Shown piece after piece: positions 29,984 through 38,647 of a stretch of DNA of 64,000 nucleotides. Position 1 is the stretch's first letter; every line of letters starts with the position of its first letter. A program made the translations under genes and the position numbers. The notes under the pieces are model-generated. The model saw only the letters and a list, made by a program, of their open reading frames with translations, ran no database searches and was not told the DNA's origin. Location: positions 434,001-498,000 of the forward strand of contig NZ_JAKRNT010000001.1 of NCBI RefSeq assembly GCF_022346605.1, read 5' to 3'. The DNA is from Sporosarcina sp. ACRSL. Lineage in GTDB: Bacteria > Bacillota > Bacilli > Bacillales_A > Planococcaceae.

Positions 29984-30529
29984 ATGAATCGTTTTGAGGA
30001 AAAGACTGTTACGTCTGAACGTATATTTCAAGGGAAGATAATCTCTCTTCGTGTCGAAGAAGTTGAATTACCCGACGGCAACCGGGCGAAAAGGGAACTC
30101 GTCGATCACCCGGGCGCTGTTGCCGTCATTGCAATTACCGACAATAGGAAACTAGTTCTTGTTGAACAGTATAGGAAGGCACTGGACCGCTCTATCATCG
30201 AAATCCCGGCAGGCAAGATCGAGCCTGGCGAAGATATTGAGGTAACAGCACTGCGTGAATTGGAGGAAGAGACGGGCTACGGGGCTACTCAATTTGAATA
30301 TTTACAGTCTTTCGCTACATCGCCTGGATTTGCAAATGAAATCATTCATATTTTTGTTGCACAAGGACTATATAAAATAGATAAGCCTGCTCAAGGGGAT
30401 GAAGACGAGTTCATCCAACTGTTCGAGTGCACGATCGAAGAAGCCGAAGAGATGGTGCTGGAACAACGGATTTACGATGCAAAAACGGCATTTGCGATTC
30501 TTTACGCAAAAAAACTTCTAAAAAAATGA
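29984..30529 (+). CDS. nudF: ADP-ribose pyrophosphatase, Nudix family
   Basis: A 181-residue Nudix hydrolase. The Nudix box is GKIEPGEDIEVTALRELEEETGY (shown in parts: GKIEPGED, RELEEETG). The LVEQYRKALDRSIIEIPAGK segment and the C-terminal DEFIQLFECTIEEAEEM match NudF/YqkG, which hydrolyses ADP-ribose. AAAGGAG precedes the ATG. In B. subtilis it lies close to spoIIM and fur, as here. Confidence 0.92.
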   Translation: MNRFEEKTVTSERIFQGKIISLRVEEVELPDGNRAKRELVDHPGAVAVIAITDNRKLVLVEQYRKALDRSIIEIPAGKIEPGEDIEVTALRELEEETGYGATQFEYLQSFATSPGFANEIIHIFVAQGLYKIDKPAQGDEDEFIQLFECTIEEAEEMVLEQRIYDAKTAFAILYAKKLLKK

Positions 30530-30583
30530 GCTATTTTGGAGCGGACAAGCATACGTTATAGAAACGATGCGGAGGTGAAGCCT

Positions 30584-31096
30584 ATGGTCCGTTCCTTATC
30601 ATTTATCCATCTATTTGTCATTCTATCCGTCGGGTATATCGGTGGGGCATTGTTATTCCGTGAAGTTCCGATTGCTGCATCCGAAAAATGGATCGGCTTT
30701 TTCGATATGAGAGTCATTTCACAAACTGATGGATCTATTGTAAGACCATTTCTAATGATGCTGCTGTTTTTTGCAGTTACCTTCTTACTTTCGCTAAATA
30801 GCAAAACACGGCATGGAATATTGTTCTTCGGGGCAATTAAATGTGTCATATTTGGTTTGTCATCCTCTTATCTCCTTTATTCCGGAATGAAAATATGGCA
30901 ATATGCAATTTGGTGGTTTCCATTTCAGTTTCTTGCGTGTCTGCTATTCCTTATCTATTGCGTTGTATTAAGTCCACCTTATTTCAACAACACATCGAGG
31001 AAGGCAAGGAATGTACAAGCAGTTCCGGTGTTGGCAGGAATATCTTTATTTATATTCTTATTGGAAATTACTTTATTTTATTTTCTCATACGGTAA
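30584..31096 (+). CDS. Membrane protein in the spoIIM position, possibly a divergent stage II sporulation protein M
   Basis: A 170-residue integral membrane protein with four to five hydrophobic segments. Its place between nudF and fur-xerD matches the spoIIM position of B. subtilis. The internal stretch ILFFGAIKCVIFGLSSSYLL loosely resembles the GVVVGFTVGFL region of SpoIIM, and a proline-containing segment (WWFPFQF) follows as in that family. It is shorter than B. subtilis SpoIIM (about 214) and the match is weak. SpoIIM is a part of the DMP complex that dissolves septal peptidoglycan during engulfment. The ATG at 30584 follows GGAGGTG; earlier in-frame codons are not used. Confidence 0.5.
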   Translation: MVRSLSFIHLFVILSVGYIGGALLFREVPIAASEKWIGFFDMRVISQTDGSIVRPFLMMLLFFAVTFLLSLNSKTRHGILFFGAIKCVIFGLSSSYLLYSGMKIWQYAIWWFPFQFLACLLFLIYCVVLSPPYFNNTSRKARNVQAVPVLAGISLFIFLLEITLFYFLIR

Positions 31097-31126
31097 TTGG
31101 ATTGGGAGTCTACTATTTCCTTTCTG

Positions 31127-31156
31127 TTGTCACAAAGAACGCCTCTTTGGTATAAT
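31127..31156 (+). promoter_or_regulatory. fur promoter with a short inverted repeat in the spacer
   Basis: TTGTCA (31127-31132) and a perfect TATAAT (31151-31156), spacer 18. CAAAGA and TCTTTG (31133-31149) form an inverted repeat with a 5-base centre within the spacer. It is a candidate operator; not a Fur-box consensus. Confidence 0.6.
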
Positions 31157-31181
31157 GGTATCAGGTTGAGGGGGGCGTCAT

Positions 31182-31640
31182 ATGGAAAGCCGGATTGAAC
31201 GGATTAAAAAGCAATTGCACGGGGCCAGCTATAAGTTGACGCCTCAGCGGGAAGCTACGGTCTTGGTCCTTCTTGAAAACGAAGAAGATCATTTAAGTGC
31301 TGAAGATGTTTTTTTACTTGTGAAAGAGAAGGCGCCGGAGATCGGCCTTGCTACTGTCTACCGGACATTGGAACTGCTGACAGAGCTGAAGATCGTCGAC
31401 AAGATCAATTTTGGTGACGGTGTGTCTCGATATGACTTACGTCAAGAAGGGGCATCGCGTTTTCATCATCATCTTATTTGCATTGAATGTGGAAAAGTGG
31501 CTGAAATACAGGAAGATCTTTTAGGCGATGTCGAAAAAATTGTCGAAAGCCGATATGGATTCAATGTAAAGGATCATTGGTTGACCTTCCACGGAGTTTG
31601 CGAAAGTTGCACAGCTACGGGAAATGACAGTAAAAAGTGA
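31182..31640 (+). CDS. fur: Ferric uptake regulator Fur
   Basis: A 152-residue iron-dependent repressor. The DNA-binding winged helix includes KLTPQREATVLVLLE and GLATVYRTLELL. The metal-binding HHHLICIEC and CESC segments supply the structural zinc cysteines, and the H/D/E residues of the regulatory site are in place (SRFHHHLICIECGKVAE). Sequence alone does not fully separate Fur from Zur or PerR, but position next to xerD is that of B. subtilis fur. GAGGGGGGC lies before the ATG. Confidence 0.87.
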   Translation: MESRIERIKKQLHGASYKLTPQREATVLVLLENEEDHLSAEDVFLLVKEKAPEIGLATVYRTLELLTELKIVDKINFGDGVSRYDLRQEGASRFHHHLICIECGKVAEIQEDLLGDVEKIVESRYGFNVKDHWLTFHGVCESCTATGNDSKK

Positions 31641-31691
31641 AATGGGGATGGCGCGATGCTGTCCCTTTTTGTCATTTGAGGGGTGAAATGT

Positions 31692-32591
31692 GTGAAAGAT
31701 AGTAATTTTGCATTGGAAGATTATATCCACTTTCTAAAAGTGGAACGGCAGTTATCGCAGAACACGGTTGCTTCTTACAAGAGAGACCTTTCGGATTATC
31801 TTCGCCAGCTGGAAAAGGCGGGGATCAAGTCGATAGACAGTATTGATCGTTCCGCGATTCTGCAATATTTGCATAGATTACAGGATCAAGGGAAATCATC
31901 TAGGACAATTGCAAGGCATATTTCTTCAATACGATCGTTTCACCAGTTCCTTTTACGGGAAAAAGTGACGACGCAAGATCCGACCGTCCACTTGGAAATG
32001 CCGAAGCTCGAACAAAAATTGCCGTCTGTCCTTTCCGTTAATGAAATCGACAAATTGATTTCCATGCCGAATTCGAGTAAGCCGCAAGGGAAACGGGATA
32101 TTGCATTGCTTGAATTGTTATATGGGACCGGAATGCGTGTGAGTGAACTAATCAGTTTGAACGTGGACGATATCCATATTTCCATGGGGTTTGTCCGTGT
32201 TTTCGGTAAAGGGGGCAAGGAAAGAATCATACCGCTTGGCGGTGGTGCTATGAAAGCATGCGCTTCGTACATACGAGAAGCTCGTCCGACGTTCGTTGCA
32301 AAAACGAAAGGGACAGATGCCCTATTCGTCAATATGAGAGGGAGTCGTTTGACTCGGCAAGGTTGTTGGAAAATAATAAAAGGGTATGCAATGGAAGCGG
32401 GAATACAAAAAGAATTGACCCCTCATATTTTACGTCATTCTTTTGCTACCCACCTCATTGAGAATGGGGCGGATATACGTGCGGTCCAGGAAATGCTTGG
32501 GCATGCGGACATTTCGACGACTCAGATTTATACGCATGTAAGTAAATCGAGATTGAAAGATGTCTATGTGAAATTCCATCCACGTGCTTAA
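31692..32591 (+). CDS. xerD: Tyrosine recombinase XerD
   Basis: A 299-residue tyrosine recombinase that with XerC/CodV resolves chromosome dimers at dif. The N-terminal SAM-like domain (YIHFLKVERQLSQNTVASYKRDL) is followed by the catalytic domain: Arg in YGTGMRVSEL, Lys in FGKGGKERIIPL, HILRHSFATHL, LGHADISTTQIYTHV with the catalytic tyrosine. The GTG at 31692 is preferred over the GTG at 31683 because of the GAGGGGTG site. It follows fur and precedes deoB, as in B. subtilis. Confidence 0.94.
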   Translation: MKDSNFALEDYIHFLKVERQLSQNTVASYKRDLSDYLRQLEKAGIKSIDSIDRSAILQYLHRLQDQGKSSRTIARHISSIRSFHQFLLREKVTTQDPTVHLEMPKLEQKLPSVLSVNEIDKLISMPNSSKPQGKRDIALLELLYGTGMRVSELISLNVDDIHISMGFVRVFGKGGKERIIPLGGGAMKACASYIREARPTFVAKTKGTDALFVNMRGSRLTRQGCWKIIKGYAMEAGIQKELTPHILRHSFATHLIENGADIRAVQEMLGHADISTTQIYTHVSKSRLKDVYVKFHPRA

Positions 32592-32636
32592 CAACATGAG
32601 GTTATTTTGGAAAGTTTAAATACTGGAGGTATAGAC

Positions 32637-33830
32637 ATGCAAGAAACGAAATTTAAGCGCATACATTTGATCGTCCTAGACTCGGTAGGAATCGGGGAAT
32701 CGCCGGACGCGCATTTATTTGGAGATCAAGGTGCCGATACGCTCGGCCACATAGCTGAACGGATGGGCGGCTTGAAGATGCCGAATATGGGCCGGTTAGG
32801 TTTATCGAACATTAAGGAAATTAAAGGGGTTCCAGTTGAACCCGAGCCAATAGGTGTTTATGGAAAGATGCAGGAAGCTTCCGTAGGCAAAGATACAATG
32901 ACAGGTCATTGGGAATTAATGGGCTTGAATATCGATAAACCATTTAAAGTATATCCGAACGGGTTCCCTCAAGAACTTGTCGATGAATTGGAGAAGCGAA
33001 CAGGAAGAAAAGTGATTGGGAATAAACCTGCAAGCGGCACAGGAATCATTGATGAGCTTGGCAAGGAGCATATGGAAACCGGCGCGATCATCGTCTATAC
33101 TTCTGCGGATCCCGTTCTTCAAATTGCTGCACATGAAGGGATAATTCCGATTGAGGAGCAATATCGCATTTGTGAAATTGCCCGTGAACTTACGTTGAAA
33201 CCTGAATTTCTCGTCGGCCGTGTCATTGCAAGACCGTTTGTTGGGGAACCAGGCAACTTCACCCGTACGACTAACCGTCACGATTATGCATTGAAGCCTT
33301 TCAGCAGAACAGTTATGAATGAACTAAAAGATGCCGGTGAGTCTGTTATTGCAGTCGGCAAAATATCGGATATATTCAATGGTGAAGGTGTCACGGAAGC
33401 GGTACGGACTGTAAGCAATATGGACGGCGTCGATAAATTGATTGAAGTTATGAATTCTGATTTCACAGGATTGAGCTTCACAAATCTTGTCGATTTCGAT
33501 GCATTATTTGGCCACCGAAGAGATCCTATCGGCTATGGGAACGCATTGCAGGATTTTGATTCACGTCTACCGGAAATCATCGATGCATTACATCAGGACG
33601 ACCTGCTCATCATTACGGCAGACCACGGAAATGACCCTATCCATAGCGGTACAGACCATACAAGAGAATATGTACCTTTGCTTATTTACTCTCAGGCTTT
33701 CACAAGCGGAGGCGAATTACCATTACGAAAAACATTTTCGGATGTCGGGGCGACGATTGCCGATAACTTTAATGTGAAATCTCCTGAGTTTGGAGAAAGC
33801 TTTTTGCGTTCATTAATTGAAAAGGTGTGA
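32637..33830 (+). CDS. deoB: Phosphopentomutase
   Basis: A 397-residue alkaline-phosphatase-superfamily enzyme that interconverts (deoxy)ribose 1- and 5-phosphates in nucleoside salvage. [15 protein letters not shown] carries the first metal aspartate. KDTMTGHWE holds the phosphorylated threonine, and [24 protein letters not shown] has the metal-binding Asp and His residues. The ATG at 32637 follows ACTGGAGG; the upstream in-frame ATG is not used. It overlaps or abuts pdp. Confidence 0.95.
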   Translation: MQETKFKRIHLIVLDSVGIGESPDAHLFGDQGADTLGHIAERMGGLKMPNMGRLGLSNIKEIKGVPVEPEPIGVYGKMQEASVGKDTMTGHWELMGLNIDKPFKVYPNGFPQELVDELEKRTGRKVIGNKPASGTGIIDELGKEHMETGAIIVYTSADPVLQIAAHEGIIPIEEQYRICEIARELTLKPEFLVGRVIARPFVGEPGNFTRTTNRHDYALKPFSRTVMNELKDAGESVIAVGKISDIFNGEGVTEAVRTVSNMDGVDKLIEVMNSDFTGLSFTNLVDFDALFGHRRDPIGYGNALQDFDSRLPEIIDALHQDDLLIITADHGNDPIHSGTDHTREYVPLLIYSQAFTSGGELPLRKTFSDVGATIADNFNVKSPEFGESFLRSLIEKV

Positions 33831-33835
33831 TGATT

Positions 33836-35143
33836 GTGTTCAGGATGGTTGATATCATCGAGAAGAAAAGAGACGGGGAAGCTCTATCGAAAGAGGAAAT
33901 ATCATTTTTCATCAATGGCTATACTGATGGGTCTATTCCTGACTATCAGGCGAGCGCTCTTTTAATGGCGATTTACTTTCAAGGAATGACGCCTGAGGAA
34001 CAAGGCCATTTGACAATGGCCATGGTTGAATCTGGCGACCAAATCGATTTATCAGCAATCGAGGGTCTAAAGGTCGACAAGCATTCAACGGGGGGCGTTG
34101 GTGATACAACGACGTTAATTTTAGCTCCCCTCGTCGCAGCATGTGGCGTCCCGGTAGCTAAAATGAGTGGTCGCGGCCTAGGTCATACAGGTGGAACGCT
34201 TGATAAGCTCGAAGCGATCGAAGGATTCCATATCGAGCTTTCAGAAGAGCAGTTCGTGAAGCAAGTAAATGATTTGAAAGTTGCTGTCATCGGTCAAAGC
34301 GGCAACTTGACGCCTGCAGACAAAAATCTGTATTCCTTACGGGATGTCACGGCAACTGTGAGCAGCATTCCGCTCATTGCTAGTTCAATCATGAGCAAGA
34401 AAATTGCTGCAGGCGCAGATGCAATCGTCCTGGACGTGAAAACAGGCGATGGCGCATTTATGAAGACATTGGAAGATGCCGAAGCGTTGGCACATGCGAT
34501 GGTGGCGATTGGCCGCCAAGTAGGAAGGAACACGATGGCAGTCATCTCTGACATGAGCCAGCCACTCGGTTATGCGATTGGGAACGCACTTGAAGTGAAA
34601 GAAGCGATTGACACACTAAAAGGCGATGGTCCTGAAGACTTGACGGAACTCTGCCTCGTTCTTGGAAGCAAAATGATCGTTGCCGGTGGAAAAGCCGAAA
34701 CCGTTGAAGAAGCGCGTACTATGCTTGAAGCAGTCATCAAAGACGGTTCAGCATTAAATCTATTCGGCAAATTGATCGAAGCACAAGGCGGAGACGCTCG
34801 GATTGTCCACGAACCATCGCTACTTCCAACAGCAAACTTCCAAATCGAAGTTCCAGCTTTGACTTCCGGAACAATCTCCAGAATGGAAGCGGAAGACATT
34901 GGAGTCGCGGCAATGTTATTAGGAGCGGGAAGAGCAACAAAAGACGACGAAATCGACCTGTCCGTCGGCATCGTCTTAAAGAAAAAAATTGGCGATACAG
35001 TAACTGTCGGAGAACCACTCGCCATCATCCACTCCAACCGAGAAGATGTTGCAAAATCTGTTGAACTAATCCAAAAGCACATCCACATATCAGACCAAGC
35101 ACAAGAAAATCCAGCCTTGATTCATGAAATGATAACAGGTTAA
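33836..35143 (+). CDS. pdp: Pyrimidine-nucleoside phosphorylase
   Basis: An enzyme of about 435 residues that splits thymidine and uridine into base and sugar 1-phosphate. The family motif [20 protein letters not shown] is complete, with [24 protein letters not shown] and [13 protein letters not shown]. The N terminus MVDIIEKK matches B. subtilis Pdp. Several starts are possible (ATG 33830, GTG 33836, ATG 33845); the stop of deoB overlaps the first, so the two are translationally coupled. The product sugar phosphate is the substrate of DeoB. In B. subtilis pdp lies elsewhere (with dra-nupC). Confidence 0.93.
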   Translation: MFRMVDIIEKKRDGEALSKEEISFFINGYTDGSIPDYQASALLMAIYFQGMTPEEQGHLTMAMVESGDQIDLSAIEGLKVDKHSTGGVGDTTTLILAPLVAACGVPVAKMSGRGLGHTGGTLDKLEAIEGFHIELSEEQFVKQVNDLKVAVIGQSGNLTPADKNLYSLRDVTATVSSIPLIASSIMSKKIAAGADAIVLDVKTGDGAFMKTLEDAEALAHAMVAIGRQVGRNTMAVISDMSQPLGYAIGNALEVKEAIDTLKGDGPEDLTELCLVLGSKMIVAGGKAETVEEARTMLEAVIKDGSALNLFGKLIEAQGGDARIVHEPSLLPTANFQIEVPALTSGTISRMEAEDIGVAAMLLGAGRATKDDEIDLSVGIVLKKKIGDTVTVGEPLAIIHSNREDVAKSVELIQKHIHISDQAQENPALIHEMITG

Positions 35144-35154
35144 CAGCATTTAAC

Positions 35155-35202
35155 AAAACCATTTTGAGTCCTTGAATAAGAGGATTTTAAATGGTTTTTT
35201 TC
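35155..35202 (+). terminator. Intrinsic terminator of deoB-pdp
   Basis: AAAACCATTT / AAATGGTTTT stem with an inner TCCTT/AGAGGA stem and a T-run. Confidence 0.82.
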
Positions 35203-35247
35203 TTTAGAGATTTATGATTAGTTTCTTCTCTGTTAATAGGAAGCACC

Positions 35248-35374
35248 GTTGATTGAAGCGTAGAGCGGCGACTCCAGTGGGAACAGCACGAGCTGAAGAC
35301 CCTGGACCGAGCGAAGCGAGGGAAGCGGCTGAAGCCGTGCCCACGGAAAGCGTCCGCTCGGAGCGTAAATCAAC
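35248..35374 (+). repeat. Dispersed repeat copy B (127 bp)
   Basis: Begins GTTGATTGAAGCG and ends GGAGCGTAAATCAAC. It shares the GCGGCGACTCC and CGGAAAGCGTCCGCTCGG segments with the other copies but lacks the internal hairpin cassette of copies A and D. It lies between the pdp terminator and the spoIIA promoter region. Confidence 0.85.
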
Positions 35375-35452
35375 AGTATAAAAAAACTCTATTTATTCCT
35401 AACATGTGTAAACTGTCCTAAAAATGGATAGGCTTTTACAGGTAGAATGCTT

Positions 35453-35459
35453 TGTCGAA
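35453..35459 (+). promoter_or_regulatory. Spo0A box upstream of spoIIA
   Basis: A perfect TGTCGAA 43 bases upstream of the -35 of the sigma-H promoter. Confidence 0.65.
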
Positions 35460-35501
35460 AGATAGGAAGTTTGCAAAGTAATTGACTAGTTATGTCAGGT
35501 G

Positions 35502-35529
35502 AAAGGATTTTCCTTGCCCAGTGTTGAAT
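35502..35529 (+). promoter_or_regulatory. Sigma-H promoter of the spoIIA operon
   Basis: AAAGGATTT (35502-35510) and GTTGAAT (35523-35529) match the sigma-H consensus (RNAGGAWWW / RNNGAAT) with a 12-base spacer. Sigma-H control of spoIIA is established in B. subtilis. Confidence 0.82.
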
Positions 35530-35554
35530 GTTCCGCAAGAAGGAGGGATTCAGC

Positions 35555-35905
35555 ATGGCTGAAATTAATCAAATTGAAGGAATTATAGTCGTAACATTGG
35601 CAGGGGAGTTGGACAATCTTGAAGCAAACAGGATACGTTCCGCAATCTCTTCATCCATCTTCACAGGAAAAGTGAGAGGAATCGTCTGGGATTTAAGCCG
35701 CCTTGGTTTCATGGATAGTGCAGGGATTGGGCTTATTCTTGGCAGGATGCGTGACTTGGCGCCATTTAACGGCGAAACACTCATCTTGAATCCATCTCCG
35801 ACAATGGAGAAAATCTTCAATTTTTCCGGCTTAGGTTCCAACATCAGACACGGCTCGGTCGACAGTGTAATTGGCGAAATCGGAGGGGTCTTATATGAGA
35901 AATGA
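35555..35905 (+). CDS. spoIIAA: Anti-sigma-F factor antagonist SpoIIAA
   Basis: A 116-residue STAS-domain protein. In its unphosphorylated form it binds SpoIIAB and frees sigma-F in the forespore. The phosphorylated serine lies in FMDSAGIGLILGR. The N-terminal IIVVTLAGELDNLEANRIR is typical. AAGGAGGG sets the ATG at 35555. The stop overlaps the start of spoIIAB by 11 bases. Transcription is predicted from the sigma-H promoter upstream, with a Spo0A box. Confidence 0.96.
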   Translation: MAEINQIEGIIVVTLAGELDNLEANRIRSAISSSIFTGKVRGIVWDLSRLGFMDSAGIGLILGRMRDLAPFNGETLILNPSPTMEKIFNFSGLGSNIRHGSVDSVIGEIGGVLYEK

Positions 35906-36341
35906 AATGACATTATCATTCGTTGCAATCGAAGAGAACGAAGCGCTGGCTAGGATGGCGATGACTTGTTTTATCACGCCGCTGGATCCAACTCTTGAAG
36001 AGATTTCAGAATTCAAGACAATTGTATCGGAAGCCGTCACGAATGCCATTATTCATGGCTATGAAAGTGATGGGACAAGCATGGTCACCATTCATGCAGT
36101 AATTGATGAAAATAAGGTGACAATGACAGTGGAAGACAAAGGCGGAGGGATTTTTGACGTACAGCAGGCAATGGAGCCGATGTTTACGACAAAACCGCTT
36201 ATGGAACGGTCGGGCATGGGATTCACAATTATGGAAAGCTTTTCGGACAATCTGTCGGTGGAATCATCCATCGGAAATGGAACAATAGTGCGGTTCGAAA
36301 AAACGTTTTCTCCGGTCACGGAAGCAAGCAGAATGAGGTGA
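35895..36341 (+). CDS. spoIIAB: Anti-sigma-F factor / serine kinase SpoIIAB
   Basis: A 148-residue GHKL ATPase that holds sigma-F inactive and phosphorylates SpoIIAA. The N box is TIVSEAVTNAIIHGYES. The G1 box is VEDKGGGI, and GMGFTIMESFSD is the G2 region. It overlaps spoIIAA; GGAGGGG before the ATG at 35895 identifies the start. It is followed after 3 bases by sigF. Confidence 0.96.
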   Translation: MRNEMTLSFVAIEENEALARMAMTCFITPLDPTLEEISEFKTIVSEAVTNAIIHGYESDGTSMVTIHAVIDENKVTMTVEDKGGGIFDVQQAMEPMFTTKPLMERSGMGFTIMESFSDNLSVESSIGNGTIVRFEKTFSPVTEASRMR

Positions 36342-36344
36342 CCG

Positions 36345-37133
36345 ATGGATACATCTGTTGAGCGGCAAGATGCCCTATTGTCACAGGATAAAATGAGAGT
36401 GCTTATCCAGCAATCCCAAGAAGGAGACAAGGATGCTAGGAGGATGATGGTAGAGGGCAATACTAGACTTGTCTGGTCCATCGTTCAACGATTTGCATCA
36501 CGGGGAGCGGATCTAGAGGATCTGTTTCAAATTGGTTGCATCGGTCTTATGAAATCAATCGATAAATTCGATTTGTCGTATGATGTGAAGTTTTCAACAT
36601 ACGCGGTACCGATGATTGTTGGAGAAATTCAACGTTTCCTCCGAGATGACGGAATGGTGAAAGTGAGCAGGTCGATTCGTGAACTTAGTTTCAAAATTCG
36701 TCACGCGACCGATGATTACATTAAAAACCATGGTAGATCACCGTCCGTATCGGAGATTGCTGAAGTATTGGATGTCTCAATCGATGAGGTCATTCTCGCT
36801 TCTGATGCTTTGCGTGATCCAGCATCTTTACACGAGCAGCTGTACGAAAATGAAGGGGACAGTTTGACGTTGATGGACCAGTTGAGGGATGACCGTTCAG
36901 AAAGGTTTTTCGATCATATCCCTTTGCGGGACGTTGTTTCCAAGCTGAATAAACGTGACCAAACAATCATTTACATGCGTTATTATTTGGACTATACACA
37001 AAGTGACATCGCTGAACGTATCGGCATTTCGCAAGTGCAAGTGTCCCGTCTAGAAAAAAAGATATTGGCCCAGTTGAAGACATGGATGAGTGCGCAACCA
37101 GAGGAAAGTGACTCTAAAGTGAGGACGGATTAA
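36345..37133 (+). CDS. sigF: Forespore sigma factor SigF
   Basis: A 262-residue sigma-70 family protein, the first forespore-specific sigma factor. Region 2 has DLFQIGCIGLMKSIDKFDLSYDVKFSTYAVPMIVGEIQR (in parts), region 3 has VSRSIRELSFKIR, and region 4 has YLDYTQSDIAERIGISQVQVSRLEKKIL. GAGGTGACCG precedes the ATG. It is the third gene of the spoIIA operon; spoVAF begins 3 bases after its stop. Confidence 0.96.
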   Translation: MDTSVERQDALLSQDKMRVLIQQSQEGDKDARRMMVEGNTRLVWSIVQRFASRGADLEDLFQIGCIGLMKSIDKFDLSYDVKFSTYAVPMIVGEIQRFLRDDGMVKVSRSIRELSFKIRHATDDYIKNHGRSPSVSEIAEVLDVSIDEVILASDALRDPASLHEQLYENEGDSLTLMDQLRDDRSERFFDHIPLRDVVSKLNKRDQTIIYMRYYLDYTQSDIAERIGISQVQVSRLEKKILAQLKTWMSAQPEESDSKVRTD

Positions 37134-37136
37134 TAG

Positions 37137-38585
37137 ATGGCTAAATTGTTCACATCTTTGAAAGACGGAGAAGAATGGTTCCAAAGCAAATTTGGTATAG
37201 GTGAAACGTTTGATGCAACCGCAAAAACCGTCCATTTATGGGGAATGCCGGTCCTTATGTTTTATATTAACGGCCTTATCGATGGGCAGACGTTAACAAC
37301 TTTATTGGCCGAGATGCAAGAGGGGTTTGAAAAGCATGATGAACATAAAGATGATCCCGACTGGTTTCTTAATTATTTCCCTTATTATGCTTTGGAAGAT
37401 GTAGATGAAAAAGACAAATTGCTTACGATGATCCTAAGTGGTCTTGTTGGATTTGTTTTGCCGAATGGATTCGTTTTTGTAGCGGATTTGCGAAGCTCCC
37501 CGGGAAGACAACCCGAGGAACCAGACACAGAAAAGGTTATTCGAGGGTCAAGAGATGGATTTACAGAAAATATCATTATCAATACAGCCTTAGTTAGAAG
37601 GAGATTGAAGACTGAAGACCTTCGCTTTGAAATGCACCAGACGACAGTGAATGGAAAAACTGATGTCGCCATCGCGTATATGAAAGGGGCTGCTAGCGAA
37701 GAGCACCTTTCCTATATTCGAAAAAGGCTTGACGACATAAAACATGATGGTCTAACGATGACAGATAAGTCGTTGGAGGAATTTTTATTCAAACAAAGGT
37801 TTCATCCAATGCCTTTTGTCCGATACACGGAAAGGCCAGACATTTGTGCCGCATCTCTTTTGGAGGGACGTATTGCAATTATTGTCGATACATCCCCCTC
37901 TGTTATTTTAGTCCCTGTCACGATTTTCGATCACTTACAGCATGCAGAGGAATATCGCCAAGCACCATTCATCGGAACGTTTGTCCGTTGGATTCGTCTG
38001 ATGGGGGCTGCGTTTAGCCTTTTCATACTCCCATTTTGGTACTTGCTTGCGACGTACCAGCAATATTTACCGATTTCACTTAGTTATATAGGACCGAATG
38101 ATCCGGGGTCCGTACCGCTCCTCGTCCAGTTATTAATTGCGGACATCGGGATAGAAATATTACGTATGGCCGCCATTCATACCCCTTCCCCGTTGACGAC
38201 AGCGATGGGGCTCGTTGCGGCGATCGTCATTGGTCAAGTAGCGATAGAGGTTGGCCTTTTTACCGGAGAGGTCATTTTGTATGTTGCAGTAAGTGCAATC
38301 TTCACGTTTGCAATTCCTTCCTATGAGTTGAGTATTACAACAAAAATATTTAGGATTTTCATTCTGATTTTAACAGGGATTTTGGGACCTGCAGGATTCT
38401 TTTTAGGAGTCGTTTTATTATTCTACTATTTAGCATCCCTAAGGCCGATGGGCACTCCTTATTTATGGCCTACTGTACCATTTTTCCCTGAGGCAATGAA
38501 ACGGGTATTGATCCGTTATCCGATGACGATGGATGCACCAAGACCTTTCATTACGGACTCTCCTAAGCGGGATAGGCTATCGTAG
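37137..38585 (+). CDS. spoVAF: SpoVAF-like spore germination protein (GerA family)
   Basis: A 482-residue protein related to germinant-receptor A subunits. A soluble N-terminal half with DGFTENIIINTALVRRRLKTEDL is followed by a C-terminal half with several membrane segments. It contains VDTSPSVILVPVTIFDHLQHAEEYRQAPFIGTFVR and AAIHTPSPLTTAMGLVAAIVIGQVAIEVGLFTGE. It is predicted in the inner spore membrane. In B. subtilis spoVAF is the last gene of the spoVAA-AF operon after sigF; here the other spoVA genes are absent between sigF and spoVAF. A forespore promoter inside sigF is likely but not identified. Confidence 0.92.
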   Translation: MAKLFTSLKDGEEWFQSKFGIGETFDATAKTVHLWGMPVLMFYINGLIDGQTLTTLLAEMQEGFEKHDEHKDDPDWFLNYFPYYALEDVDEKDKLLTMILSGLVGFVLPNGFVFVADLRSSPGRQPEEPDTEKVIRGSRDGFTENIIINTALVRRRLKTEDLRFEMHQTTVNGKTDVAIAYMKGAASEEHLSYIRKRLDDIKHDGLTMTDKSLEEFLFKQRFHPMPFVRYTERPDICAASLLEGRIAIIVDTSPSVILVPVTIFDHLQHAEEYRQAPFIGTFVRWIRLMGAAFSLFILPFWYLLATYQQYLPISLSYIGPNDPGSVPLLVQLLIADIGIEILRMAAIHTPSPLTTAMGLVAAIVIGQVAIEVGLFTGEVILYVAVSAIFTFAIPSYELSITTKIFRIFILILTGILGPAGFFLGVVLLFYYLASLRPMGTPYLWPTVPFFPEAMKRVLIRYPMTMDAPRPFITDSPKRDRLS

Positions 38586-38647
38586 AGGATTGATTCTAGC
38601 CTTCCAGTTGTGATAAAGTTTTAACAACATGACTTGGAGGAATGAAT

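Noticed and set aside
38586-38647. Lysine riboswitch upstream of lysA.
   Set aside because: The spacer after spoVAF is about 60 bases, far too short for the lysine aptamer.
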